A stretch of 64,000 nucleotides of DNA from Ruegeria discodermiae (GCF_030758345.1 NZ_JAVAMO010000001.1:496001-560000); one strand, 5' to 3'; positions 52,788 through 61,576 are shown, counted from the stretch's first letter. Program-made: numbers and translations. Notes: generated by a model not told the origin, from the letters alone.

Positions 52788-55187
52788 TCAGCAACGCCCA
52801 AGATCGCGCACCAGTGAGGCGAGCGTCTGACGGTTGATCGAGGTGAAAACGGTGATCAGGGCGTCATGCGCGCAGACGCCTTCCACCAGGAGCTGTTGCA
52901 GCTCACCGCGTTTTTGGGCCGTCGTCCCGCCCAACCCCGGCGCTGCTGCTATCGCCCGGCTGACATCAGCAGGCTGCAAGGGTGCTGCCCGGCGCCGCAG
53001 CGATCTGGTCTGGTCTTGGGTCGGCGCCACCTGGATCGCGGCCTGAGCGGGCTCCGGCGCGGCTCTTGAGACATCGATAGCCGCCTGTGTCTCTTGCCGC
53101 TCGGAGCGAAGCGCGTCGAGTTGCGATCTGAGATCTGCTGTACTCGCTTCCAAACTGGCCAGCTCGGCCAGCGTGGACTGGATTTCGGCTTGTTTGGCCT
53201 GCTGCTGTGCCGCAATCGCATCGCGTTTCGCCGCCATTTCCTGCGCTTGCTGTTCTGTCGCCGCGCGCGCTTCTTCGGCCTCTGCGATCTGGGCCTGCAG
53301 CTCGCTGCGGGACTGACGCAGTTGGTCGATCTCGGTGCTCAGCGCGGCGAGGTCGGATTTGGCTTCGTCGGTCTGGGCTACCACGGTGTCTTTTTCAGTC
53401 AGCGCGGATTGAATGTCAGCCTGCGTCGCCGCCACCTGCCGAGCCTGCTGTTCCGCCGCCGAATGCGCCTCTTCGGCCTCGGCGATCTGAGCCTGCAGTT
53501 CGCTGCGGGATAGGCGCAGCTGGTCGATTTCGGTGCTCAGAGCGGCCAGATCGGCTTCGGTCTCTTCGGTCTGCGCTAAGACCGCGTTTTTCTCGGTCAG
53601 CGCGGACTGAATATCGGCCTGCGTCGCCGCCAGCTCCTGCGCCTGCTGTTCCGCAGCCGCGCGCGCTTCTTCGGCCTCTGCGATTTGGGCCTGCAGCTCG
53701 CTGCGGGACTGTCGCAGTTGGTCGATCTCGGTGCTCAGCGCGGTCAAGTCGGCCTTAGCTTCTTCGGTCTGGGCTATCACGGTGTCTTTTTCGGTCAGAG
53801 CGGCCCTGATGTCGGCCTGTGTCGCCGCCACCTGCTGCGCCTGCTGGTCTGCTGCTGCGCGCGCTTCTTCGGCCTCGGCGATCTGGCTCTGCAACTCACT
53901 GCGGGTCTGGCGCAGTTGGTCGATCTCGATGCTCAGCGCGGCGAGGTCGGATTTGGCTTCTTCGGTCTGGGCTATCAAGGTGTCTTTCTCGGTCAGTGCG
54001 GATTGAATGTCAGCCTGCGCCGCCGCCACCTGCTGCGCCTGTTGTTCCGCTGTCGCGCGCGCCTCTTCGGCCTGGGCGATTTGGGCCTGCAGCTCGCTGC
54101 GGGTCTGGCGTAGTTGGTCGATCTCGGTGCTCAGCGCGGCCAGGTCGGTCTTGGCTTCTTCGGTCTGGGCTACGACCGCGTCTTTCTCGGTCAGCGCGGA
54201 CTCAATTTCGGCCTGCGCCTGCTGTTCCGCCGCCGCTCGTGTCTCTTCGCCCTCTGCGATCTGGGCCTGCAGATCGCTACGGGACTGGCGCAGTTGGTCG
54301 ATCTCGGTGCTAAGCGCGGCCAGATCGGTCTTGGCTTCTTCGGTCTGGGCGATGACCGTATCTTTCTCGGTCAGTGCGGATTGAATGTCGCCCCGTACCA
54401 CCGCCACCTGCTGCTCCTGGAATTCCGCCGCCGTGCGTGCCTCTTCGGCTTCGGCGATCTGGCTCTGCAATTCGCTGCGGGACTGGCGCAGTTGGTCGAT
54501 CTCGGTGCTGAGTGCAGCGAGGTCGGCCTTGGCTTCTTCGGTCTGAACTAAGACCGAGTCTTTCTCGCTCAGCGCGGACTGAATGTCGGCCTGTGTCGCC
54601 GCCACCTGCTGTATCTGCTGTTCTGCCGCCGCGCGTGCCTCTTCGGCTTCGGCGATTTGGTGCTGCAACGCGCTGCGGGACTGGCGTAGTTGGTCGATCT
54701 CAGCGCTCAGAGCAGCGAGGTTGGTCTCGGCCGCTTCGGTCTCTTTGATCATTTGATCGCGACGTTCCGCCAGCGCTTCAAGATCCGGGCCCGCATTGTC
54801 CTTCACCACCGAAAGGTCAGCCTGTATCGCCGAGCGCTCAGACTTCAGCTTCTGAAGCTCTTCACGGGCAGCATCTACGCGCGCATTCATGTCTGCCTCC
54901 GTGCTCCGGAGGTCGTCTATCTTCCTGGCAAGCTGGCCGACTTCTGCAAGCGCTGTCTTGAGTTGAGAACGGGTGGCTGCCAGCATGTTCTCCGCCATCC
55001 TGGCGTCATCTTCGAGCCCTGCGATGATACTTTTGAACGACGACACCTTATAGGAGAGGACATCGGATTGGTCTGCACCTAACAATGGCGCATTCTCGCT
55101 GCCCGAGCTCTGCGCGATGGTTGGCTGTGCCCAACCAAACGAAATAAAAAAGGATGCCAACGCGACACGACGGATAAGCAAAGACAT
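52788..55187 (-). CDS. Exported coiled-coil protein with eight 66-residue tandem repeats
   Basis: 799 residues from ATG 55187, with AGG at good spacing. Signal peptide ends TIAQ. Residues about 45-170 are a charged helical lead-in. From about 175 to 690 run eight near-identical repeats of 66 residues (one of 60), each built on TEEAKADLAALSTEIDQLRQ, then SELQAQIAEAEEARAAAEQQ. A different C-terminal domain (about 725-799) includes QQLLVEGVCAHDALITVF and ends in Cys. Long parallel coiled coil expected. 66 is six hendecads but not a whole number of heptads. No family recognised. Co-transcribed with the TAXI gene. Confidence 0.85.
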   Translation of the reverse strand: MSLLIRRVALASFFISFGWAQPTIAQSSGSENAPLLGADQSDVLSYKVSSFKSIIAGLEDDARMAENMLAATRSQLKTALAEVGQLARKIDDLRSTEADMNARVDAAREELQKLKSERSAIQADLSVVKDNAGPDLEALAERRDQMIKETEAAETNLAALSAEIDQLRQSRSALQHQIAEAEEARAAAEQQIQQVAATQADIQSALSEKDSVLVQTEEAKADLAALSTEIDQLRQSRSELQSQIAEAEEARTAAEFQEQQVAVVRGDIQSALTEKDTVIAQTEEAKTDLAALSTEIDQLRQSRSDLQAQIAEGEETRAAAEQQAQAEIESALTEKDAVVAQTEEAKTDLAALSTEIDQLRQTRSELQAQIAQAEEARATAEQQAQQVAAAQADIQSALTEKDTLIAQTEEAKSDLAALSIEIDQLRQTRSELQSQIAEAEEARAAADQQAQQVAATQADIRAALTEKDTVIAQTEEAKADLTALSTEIDQLRQSRSELQAQIAEAEEARAAAEQQAQELAATQADIQSALTEKNAVLAQTEETEADLAALSTEIDQLRLSRSELQAQIAEAEEAHSAAEQQARQVAATQADIQSALTEKDTVVAQTDEAKSDLAALSTEIDQLRQSRSELQAQIAEAEEARAATEQQAQEMAAKRDAIAAQQQAKQAEIQSTLAELASLEASTADLRSQLDALRSERQETQAAIDVSRAAPEPAQAAIQVAPTQDQTRSLRRRAAPLQPADVSRAIAAAPGLGGTTAQKRGELQQLLVEGVCAHDALITVFTSINRQTLASLVRDLGRC
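53230..54750 (-). repeat. 198-bp tandem repeats within the coiled-coil gene
   Basis: The phrase coding for STEIDQLRQ recurs at about 53326, 53524, 53722, 53920, 54118, 54298, 54496 and 54694. Steps are 198 bp except one of 180 bp, where six codons are missing. Codon-level identity between units is high, so the array should be prone to slippage and copy-number change. Confidence 0.85.
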
Positions 55188-55576
55188 CAAAACCTGACCT
55201 TAGAACACAAAAAAACAAAACAATAATATTATCCTAGCACTATTGTCTCTTGAAAAAAAGATTTGAATGCGGGCGGGGCAGGGCAATATTTGATCGCGGC
55301 CTATGGTTTTGGTTCTGGTTGACCATCGGACGGCGCATCGACCGACGAAGAAAGGCCGCATGCGCGCGCGAAGATAGACAGCTGCATCGGTTTCCAACGG
55401 GTTCCTCATGCGCCAGTTTGATTTGATATATCCCTGCCATATTCCCAGGTTCGACACGCGAAAAGTCTCCGGACACTTCGTCCCAGCGGTTCGGCCATTT
55501 GGCCCCCAGCGGTTGACCTGACCCGCGTGTCGTGCTTTGCCGGGCCCGACCACGAGGCAGTGAGCATATCAATACG
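55188..55576. promoter_or_regulatory. 389-bp divergent intergenic region between coiled-coil gene and yqaA
   Basis: An AT-rich stretch lies just before the coiled-coil gene (55200-55260). On the minus strand it contains TAGGATAATATTATTG, which could hold a -10 element. The remainder has only short frames without recognisable products. It must contain the promoter of the coiled-coil/TAXI operon. Confidence 0.35.
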
Positions 55577-56155
55577 ATGCTGAAAAAACTCTATGACTGG
55601 ACCATGCGTCTTGCCGAACACCCGCACGCACTTTGGGCGCTGGCGGCGGTGTCATTTGTGGAAAGCTCAGTCTTTCCGATCCCGCCGGATGTGCTGATGA
55701 TCCCGATGATACTCGCCACGCCATCACGCGCCTTCCTGATCGCGACGGTTGCGCTGGTGTCCTCTGTGCTGGGCGGGCTTTTGGGATACGCGATCGGTGC
55801 GTTCTTTTATGACACCATCGGCCACCCGGTTCTCGCCGCCATGGGCAAGGCGCAGGCGATGGAAGAGTTCAACACCCGCTTCAACGATTTCGGATTCTGG
55901 GCGGTGCTGACCGCAGGGATTACCCCGTTCCCCTACAAGGTCATCACCATCATGTCGGGCTGGACCGGTATGCCGCTGGGCACCTTCATCGCCACGTCGA
56001 TCCTGGCGCGTGGCATCCGGTTCTTTGTCGTGGCCGGGCTCTTGTGGAAATTTGGCGAACCCATTCGCGATTTCATCGAAAAGCGCCTTGGCCTCATGTT
56101 CACATTGTTTGTGCTGCTGCTGATTGGTGGCTTTGTGCTTGTGAGGTTCCTGTGA
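55577..56155 (+). CDS. DedA/SNARE-associated family membrane protein (YqaA type)
   Basis: 192 residues from ATG 55577. Several membrane helices, with FVESSVFPIPPDVLMIPM (about 26-43) and a later ITPFPYKVITIMSGWTG typical of the DedA/VTT fold, likely involved in lipid transport across the bilayer. The dsbB start overlaps its stop (GTGA), so they are coupled. Confidence 0.88.
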   Translation: MLKKLYDWTMRLAEHPHALWALAAVSFVESSVFPIPPDVLMIPMILATPSRAFLIATVALVSSVLGGLLGYAIGAFFYDTIGHPVLAAMGKAQAMEEFNTRFNDFGFWAVLTAGITPFPYKVITIMSGWTGMPLGTFIATSILARGIRFFVVAGLLWKFGEPIRDFIEKRLGLMFTLFVLLLIGGFVLVRFL

Positions 56156-56625
56156 CACGTCGAAACAGGCTGGTTCTGACCGCCACGGCCACCTCGACCG
56201 CCCTGCTTGTCGGAGCCTATGTCGCCGAGTTCTTCGGGTGGGAGCCCTGTGCCATGTGCCTGTGGCAGCGCTGGCCGCATTTTGCCGCAATCGTCGCGGG
56301 GCTTTGTGCGCTGGCCATACAGGGTCCGGTCTTTCCGCTGCTGGGGGCGGCCGCCTCGGCCACCACGGGTGGCATCGCGATCTTTCACTCCGGCGTCGAG
56401 CGTAAGTGGTGGGACGGTCCCGCCAGTTGCAGCGGGAGCGGGGACGGTTTGGGTGCGATGAGCGGCGACGCGCTACTGCCCGGAGGCGCCGATCTGGCGC
56501 CGCTGGTAATGTGCGATACGTTGCAGCCATTCCTTTTTGGCCTGACCATGGCGAACTGGAATGCGTTGTTTGCCCTGTTCCAGATATTCGTCTGGATCTC
56601 GGCCGCCCGCGCCGGACGCAGCTGA
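56152..56625 (+). CDS. dsbB: Disulfide bond formation protein B
   Basis: 157 residues from GTG 56152 overlapping the yqaA stop. Four helices; the first Cys pair is CAMC (CxxC, quinone-side), and a second periplasmic pair comes from SCSG and MCDT. DsbB reoxidises DsbA and passes electrons to quinone. The overall pattern is of the DsbB/BdbC family. Confidence 0.88.
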   Translation: MTRRNRLVLTATATSTALLVGAYVAEFFGWEPCAMCLWQRWPHFAAIVAGLCALAIQGPVFPLLGAAASATTGGIAIFHSGVERKWWDGPASCSGSGDGLGAMSGDALLPGGADLAPLVMCDTLQPFLFGLTMANWNALFALFQIFVWISAARAGRS

Positions 56626-57051
56626 TCAGGTCGTCTTTTTCGTCGACAGCAGCAGGCTGGTTTCACTGGTCTGCACCCCTTCGAAACTCCGTATCCGGGC
56701 CAGCGCCCGGTCCAGTTCTTCCAGCGTTTCGGTGCCAAGCTCGACAATCAGATCCCAGCGTCCGTTGGTGGAATGGATGGCGCGCACCTCGGTCAGCCCC
56801 TGAAGCTGGCGGGTGATCCGCTGCGCGCCGCGCCCCTCGATCCCGATCATCATCAGCCCGCGCACCGGGTCTTGCAGCGTGTCTTCTTTCAACACCACCG
56901 AAAAGCCCAGGATATCACCGCGCTGGATCAGCCGTTCGATCCGGGCACGGACCGTGGTGCGCGACAGGCTGAGCTGGAGCGCCAGATCGGACAGAGACGC
57001 CCGCGCGTCATGACGTAGAGCAGAGACCAGGCGCTCGTCCGTTTTGTCCAT
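56626..57051 (-). CDS. Lrp/AsnC-family transcriptional regulator
   Basis: 141 residues: N-terminal helix-turn-helix (about 5-50, LSDLALQLSLSRTTVRARIE) and a C-terminal RAM ligand-binding domain (about 65-135). Divergent from the arginase operon with 106 bp between, the usual layout for an Lrp-type activator of amino acid catabolism. Expected to respond to arginine or ornithine, which is inference. Confidence 0.9.
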   Translation of the reverse strand: MDKTDERLVSALRHDARASLSDLALQLSLSRTTVRARIERLIQRGDILGFSVVLKEDTLQDPVRGLMMIGIEGRGAQRITRQLQGLTEVRAIHSTNGRWDLIVELGTETLEELDRALARIRSFEGVQTSETSLLLSTKKTT

Positions 57052-57157
57052 GGTAAATTTCCATATTGATCAGATTGCCTTCTAAATGATCAAAATTTCA
57101 ACTAGATCGCAACTCGTTTTGGACAGATTTTGGAGTGAGACCTCCAAAGACAGGCAA
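57052..57157. promoter_or_regulatory. Divergent control region with two TGATCA sites
   Basis: AT-rich gap between lrp and the arginase gene. The palindrome TGATCA occurs twice, at 57067-57072 and 57087-57092, 20 bp apart, roughly two helical turns. This spacing is what a dimeric or octameric Lrp protein would favour. Operator function is inference. Confidence 0.45.
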
Positions 57158-58087
57158 ATGAAGATGTCCAGGAAATGCATTCTGATCGGCGCTCCGGTCG
57201 ATAGTGGCAAGCGGCGCACGGGCTGTTTGATGGGTCCCGATTCTTATCGCACCGCAGGGCTGGCCGAGGCGCTGAGCGATCTTGGCCACAGCGTTGAGGA
57301 TATGGGCAACCTGACCCCGGCCTCACATGCGGCAGAGCCCGGCGATACCATTCTGCACCAGCCCAACCGGACCATCGGCTGGACCCACCGGCTGATCCGC
57401 GCCGGGCAAGAGGCAGCGCAGCGCGGGCTGCCGATCTTTCTGGGCGGCGATCATGCGCTTGCGCTGGGAAGCGTGGCCGGCATGGCGAACCATGCAGCCT
57501 CGGTCGACCGCCCGCTTTTTGTACTCTGGCTGGATGCCCACAGCGATTTTCACACGCCCGAAACCAGCCCCTCCGGCAACCTGCACGGCACGCCGCTGGG
57601 CTATGTGACCGGGCGGGGCGGGTTCACCGGCTTTCCGGTGATCACCAACCCGGTGCCGGAAGAGAATATCTGCATCATCGGTCTGCGCTCGGTCGATACG
57701 GCGGAACGCGAGGCACTGCAGAACTCCAACATCCGCTTTCACGACATGCGCCAGATCGACGAGCATGGCATCGCCCGCCCGCTCTCTGTCTTCCTGGAGC
57801 ATGTGGCCAGCCAGAACGGGATGCTGCATGTCTCGCTTGACGTGGATTTCCTCGACCCCTCCATCGCGCCCGCAGTCGGCACCACCGTGCCGGGCGGGGC
57901 CACCATGCGCGAGGGGCATCTGGTGATGGAGATGATCAATGATAGCGGGTTGATGACCTCGCTCGATCTGGTCGAACTGAACCCGTTTCTGGACGAGCGC
58001 GGGCGCACCGCGCATCTGATGGTGGATCTGACCGCCTCGGCGCTTGGCCGCCGCGTCTTTGACCGCCCCACAAGGAGCTTCTCGTGA
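57158..58087 (+). CDS. Arginase
   Basis: 309 residues from ATG 57158. Manganese ligands are visible in GGDHALALGS, DAHSDFH and SLDVDFLDP, and the later APAVGTTVPGG. Hydrolyses arginine to ornithine and urea. First gene of a three-gene operon; ctlX overlaps its stop by 4 nt. Agmatinase-type substrates are less likely given the ornithine cyclodeaminase downstream. Confidence 0.92.
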   Translation: MKMSRKCILIGAPVDSGKRRTGCLMGPDSYRTAGLAEALSDLGHSVEDMGNLTPASHAAEPGDTILHQPNRTIGWTHRLIRAGQEAAQRGLPIFLGGDHALALGSVAGMANHAASVDRPLFVLWLDAHSDFHTPETSPSGNLHGTPLGYVTGRGGFTGFPVITNPVPEENICIIGLRSVDTAEREALQNSNIRFHDMRQIDEHGIARPLSVFLEHVASQNGMLHVSLDVDFLDPSIAPAVGTTVPGGATMREGHLVMEMINDSGLMTSLDLVELNPFLDERGRTAHLMVDLTASALGRRVFDRPTRSFS

Positions 58088-59013
58088 GCATCATACAGGC
58101 CCCGTCTTCGGTCGTGATGATCCGACCGCATGCTTTTCACCCGAACCCCGAAACCAGCGCCGACAACGCCTTTCAGACGCAGGCTCAGGTCGATGACGTT
58201 TCGGTCCGCGCCCGGGCCGAGTTCGACGCCGCCGCCGAGACCCTGAGCGCAGCCGGTGTGACAGTGCATGCGTTTGACGATTTCGGTGACAGCGACACGC
58301 CTGACAGCGTGTTTCCGAATAACTGGTTTTCCACCCATACCGGTGGGCATGTCGCGCTGTATCCGATGTATGCCGAAAACCGCCGCCGCGAACGGCGCAG
58401 CGACGTGATCGAGATGCTCAAGCGCGACTACCGCGTCTCGGACGTGATCGATTACAGCGGGTTGGAACAGGACGGGCTGGCGCTGGAAGGCACCGGGGCC
58501 ATGGTGCTCGACCATATCGGGCGCATCGCCTATGTGACGAAATCCAACCGCGCCGATCCGGTGCTGCTGGAACGGTTCTGCGCACATTTCAACTATGAGC
58601 CGATCAGCTTTGATGCGACCGACGCGCAGGGCACCGCGATCTATCACACCAATGTGCTGATGGGGATTGGCACCGACTATGCGCTGATCTGCCTTGACAT
58701 GATCCCCGATCCCGAACGTCGCCGCACCGTGGCCGAGCGACTGTCCGAGAACGGGCGCACGGTGATCGACCTGACCCATGACCAGATCGCAGATTTCGCC
58801 GGAAACGCCATCGAGTTGACCGGAACCGAGCGCCTGCTGGCGCTGTCTGCCCGCGCCTATGAGGCGCTGCGTCCCGACCAACTGGCCATTATCGAGCGTT
58901 CGGCCAGGCCGCTGCCGCTCACCATCCCCACAATCGAAACCGCGGGAGGATCGGTGCGCTGCATGCTTGCCGGCATCCACCTGACCCGCCGCCCCGAAAG
59001 GACCGACCGATGA
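58084..59013 (+). CDS. ctlX: Citrulline hydrolase CtlX-like (guanidine-modifying superfamily)
   Basis: 309 residues from GTG 58084. Superfamily residues: Glu in LALEGTGAMVLD, His in IYHTNVLMGIG and the C-terminal nucleophile Cys in SVRCMLAGIHL. CtlX-type proteins act on citrulline or related ureido/guanidino compounds, giving ornithine. It is sandwiched between arginase and ornithine cyclodeaminase with overlapping ends. Amidinotransferase or dimethylarginase activity is the alternative. Confidence 0.85.
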   Translation: MSIIQAPSSVVMIRPHAFHPNPETSADNAFQTQAQVDDVSVRARAEFDAAAETLSAAGVTVHAFDDFGDSDTPDSVFPNNWFSTHTGGHVALYPMYAENRRRERRSDVIEMLKRDYRVSDVIDYSGLEQDGLALEGTGAMVLDHIGRIAYVTKSNRADPVLLERFCAHFNYEPISFDATDAQGTAIYHTNVLMGIGTDYALICLDMIPDPERRRTVAERLSENGRTVIDLTHDQIADFAGNAIELTGTERLLALSARAYEALRPDQLAIIERSARPLPLTIPTIETAGGSVRCMLAGIHLTRRPERTDR

Positions 59014-60062
59014 AACCCTCCGACAAGGCGCTCGTGCCCTTCGTCTCCGTCGATCACATGATGCAACTCATCCACCATATCGGCGTGGAAGAGATGATGT
59101 CCGGCATTGCCGAGTATATCGAGGATGATTTCCGCCGCTGGGAGCTGTTTGACAAAACCCCGCGCGTCGCCAGCCATTCCGAGGTCGGCGTGATCGAACT
59201 GATGCCGACATCCGACGGCGAGATGTACGGGTTCAAATACGTCAACGGCCACCCAAAGAACACCAAGGAAGGGTTGCAGACCGTCACCGCCTTTGGCCTG
59301 CTGGCAAATGTCGAAACCGGCTATCCGATGCTGCTGAGCGAGATGACCATGCTCACCGCTTTGCGCACGGCTGCCACCTCGGCCATGGTTGCGAAACATC
59401 TAGCGCCCAAGGGTTCGGATACCATGGCGATGATCGGCAATGGCGCGCAATCGGAGTTTCAGACTTTGGCGATGAAAGCGATCTGCGGGCTGAAAACCGT
59501 CCGACTCTATGATGTTGACCCCGCCGCGACCGAAAAGTGTGCGGCGAACCTCGCGTCACAAGGCATCGAAGTGGTGAGGTGCAAAACGCCCGAAGAGGCT
59601 ATCGAGGGCGCACAGATCCTGACCAGCTGCACCGCCGACAAGCAATATGCCACGATCCTGAGCGACAACATGGTCGGCAGCGGCGTCCATATCAATGCAA
59701 TCGGCGGCGATTGTCCGGGCAAGACCGAACTGGCCGCAGGCATCCTGCAGCGCTCCGACATCTTCGTGGAATACCCGCCCCAAACGCGGATCGAGGGCGA
59801 AATCCAGCAATTGCCTGAGGATCATCCCGTCACGGAACTGTGGCAGGTGATCACCGGCAAGGCCCCGGGCCGCACCTCAGACCGGCAGATCACGCTCTTC
59901 GACAGCGTCGGCTTCGCTATCGAGGATTTCTCAGCCCTGCGCTATGTGCGCGACCAGTTGGAGGCGACCGGGCTTTATCACGCGCTCGACCTGCTCGCCG
60001 ACCCCGACGACCCGCGCGATCTGTTCGGAATGCTGCAAAGGGCGGCACCTGACAAGACCTGA
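59010..60062 (+). CDS. Ornithine cyclodeaminase
   Basis: 350 residues. NAD-binding Rossmann region (about 120-250, TMAMIGNGAQSEFQTLAM) and the substrate Asp in HINAIGGDCPGKTEL. Turns ornithine to proline and ammonia. The start overlaps ctlX by 4 nt. Together with arginase and CtlX it funnels arginine and citrulline into proline. A strong hairpin lies just after the stop. Confidence 0.94.
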   Translation: MKPSDKALVPFVSVDHMMQLIHHIGVEEMMSGIAEYIEDDFRRWELFDKTPRVASHSEVGVIELMPTSDGEMYGFKYVNGHPKNTKEGLQTVTAFGLLANVETGYPMLLSEMTMLTALRTAATSAMVAKHLAPKGSDTMAMIGNGAQSEFQTLAMKAICGLKTVRLYDVDPAATEKCAANLASQGIEVVRCKTPEEAIEGAQILTSCTADKQYATILSDNMVGSGVHINAIGGDCPGKTELAAGILQRSDIFVEYPPQTRIEGEIQQLPEDHPVTELWQVITGKAPGRTSDRQITLFDSVGFAIEDFSALRYVRDQLEATGLYHALDLLADPDDPRDLFGMLQRAAPDKT

Positions 60063-60070
60063 AACAGAAA

Positions 60071-60096
60071 CGGATCGGAGGCCAGCCTCCGATCCG
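60071..60096. terminator. Hairpin after ornithine cyclodeaminase
   Basis: Perfect 11-bp stem CGGATCGGAGG / CCTCCGATCCG with a CCAG loop, 8 nt after the stop. No good T-run follows, but the stem is very strong. Probable end of the arginase operon. Confidence 0.65.
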
Positions 60097-60394
60097 GTTG
60101 AGCCTTTGATCGTCATGCCCGAAGCAGGGCGCACCGCATGCTGGCCGCGATCTGGATATTGCACGCCCACGCAATTGACGCTGCCGACATATCGCCGAGA
60201 ACCTGTATTCGGGATGGCGGGACGAACTGCCAGAGCTTCACGAGCGCAACCGGATGACGTTGGCAGCATATCGTAAGTGCCGGACGGCCAATCTGTGACC
60301 AATACGCGCGCGATACAGGTCTTATCCCGCTGCCGGTTTTTACATTCGGTCATAGAGTTACATCCCAAATGCCGACAGCGGTCGGAGGACAGTG
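60097..60394. other. Gene-free stretch between the arginase operon and the first precursor gene
   Basis: No supported gene on either strand. It probably contains the left boundary of the tRNA-Leu-linked island, but no copy of the tRNA 3' end is visible here. Confidence 0.45.
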
Positions 60395-60718
60395 TTACAC
60401 CGTAGTCGGGGGTATTACCGAAGCAAGCGTAATAGTCATCCAAACTGACGCACAAATGGGCGATGTTCCTCCTTGAGCCTCCATTAAATCCTGGTCGGAA
60501 ATCTCACCCTGTTTGGGTGCTGCCGGGATGTGCAGGTACTTCGTACCCGCCGTGTCCCGCACCACCTTGAGCTCCATGTCCTGGGGCAGTTCTCCGACGA
60601 CTTCCTCAATCGCCGCCCTTGTGTTGCTCTCAAGGCGGGTGCTGAAGGCTTTGTCGCTCCAGGCACGTTCATAAATCGCGGCGAGTTTATCGCTGCCTTT
60701 CTGATGCATGTCAGTCAT
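60395..60718 (-). CDS. NHLP-leader RiPP-like precursor peptide A
   Basis: 107 residues from ATG 60718, preceded by GAGAGGAAAGT. The leader (residues 1-84) resembles nitrile hydratase alpha N-terminal regions used as RiPP leaders: LAAIYERAWSDKAFSTRLE, AAIEEVVGELP, MELKVVRDT, and an acidic end ISDQDLMEAQGG. The Gly-Gly is the expected protease/ABC export cleavage site. The core is 23 residues, hydrophobic with one Cys, one Trp and a Pro-Pro pair near the end. A paralogue lies at 61577. No cyclase, dehydratase or exporter is in the window, so modification is unknown. Confidence 0.82.
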   Translation of the reverse strand: MTDMHQKGSDKLAAIYERAWSDKAFSTRLESNTRAAIEEVVGELPQDMELKVVRDTAGTKYLHIPAAPKQGEISDQDLMEAQGGTSPICASVWMTITLASVIPPTTV

Positions 60719-61104
60719 CTGTACTTTCCTCTCGGATAATGCTGTGCCGGGATGTGCACCGAGCAATCAGCTTTCTGGTGCTAGGTTAGGCTGGCAAGCT
60801 GCGTCGCTGATGAAGCGTTGGTTAAGAAAGCTAAAGTTCTGATCCCGACGTTGCGGGCGCTTGCGGCGCAGACCGGGGTCGCCCTCAAAAGGTGTGGCGC
60901 TGCGAGCCTTTCAGAACCGGTCAAATTCCGGGCCGTGAGGGTTAAGCGGCCTGTTCTGAACCGCAATGCTCAGCAGGCACGAATTTTCGCGTGTTCCGGC
61001 GGCATGAGCCTTTCTTACCGGTCTGCTCATCCGGGGTGCAGCACCCGCTGCTAGCGCTATGGGCCTAGCAGCGTCTCAAGCGGGGTTTCTCCCGCGCGGC
61101 GCAT
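60719..61104. other. Upstream region of precursor A and unassigned DNA
   Basis: The first 150 bp (to about 60865) are homologous to the DNA upstream of precursor B (61904-62045), including blocks around CTTAAC and CATCAGCG, so they likely contain the promoter. The rest has no supported gene. Confidence 0.5.
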
Positions 61105-61467
61105 ATGCTGGACGCCAAGGGCATGCGCGTTGCAGCCCGCGTCCGTCGCCCCGGTTACTCGATGCTCTACCCCAACCAATTCAACTTTCGCGCGCAGGTG
61201 CCATCAGGCGCAGAGGCAGAGCTATCCAAGATAGTGAACGGGTACGGCGACTGGATGTTCTACGGCCATGCGGGCATTGACGGGCTATCGCTGCAAAACT
61301 GGTGGCTGATAGACCTGCGGGCATTCAGGGCCGCTCTGATCCGTCACGGGGCCAATGGCAGTTTCATTCGCATGGGGGACAAGCGGACCCCGGACGGAAC
61401 GTGCTTCAAGTGGTTCGATATCCGGTCTTTCCCAGACGATCCGCCTTTGGTGGTGGCGCGGGGGTAG
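61105..61467 (+). CDS. Hypothetical protein, possibly truncated at the N-terminus
   Basis: 120 residues, soluble, with WWLIDLRAFRAALIRHG and CFKWFDIRSFPDD as the most distinctive segments. The protein-like quality is good (balanced composition, high third-position GC), but no clear ribosome binding site precedes the ATG, and the frame is open for 13 more codons to a stop at 61066. This suggests a 5' truncation. It resembles phage or island hypothetical proteins in style; I do not recognise a family. It lies between the two precursor genes on the opposite strand. Confidence 0.5.
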   Translation: MLDAKGMRVAARVRRPGYSMLYPNQFNFRAQVPSGAEAELSKIVNGYGDWMFYGHAGIDGLSLQNWWLIDLRAFRAALIRHGANGSFIRMGDKRTPDGTCFKWFDIRSFPDDPPLVVARG

Positions 61468-61576
61468 GAGCTTGGCATCCAAGCTGCGCTTTGAGCGCTT
61501 GCTGCATGACGCTCCAAGGGCTGCGATTCTAGGTTAATAGAAGGCTTGGAAGCCAAAATCCTACTCGCCCCGCAAA

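Noticed and set aside
53230-54750. 198-bp repeats considered as a CRISPR array
   Set aside because: The units are directly adjacent coding repeats in one long frame with no unique spacers, and no cas genes are present.
55240-55572. Minus-strand open frames upstream of the coiled-coil gene
   Set aside because: Short, overlapping in several frames, no ribosome binding site, and composition as expected for an intergenic region.
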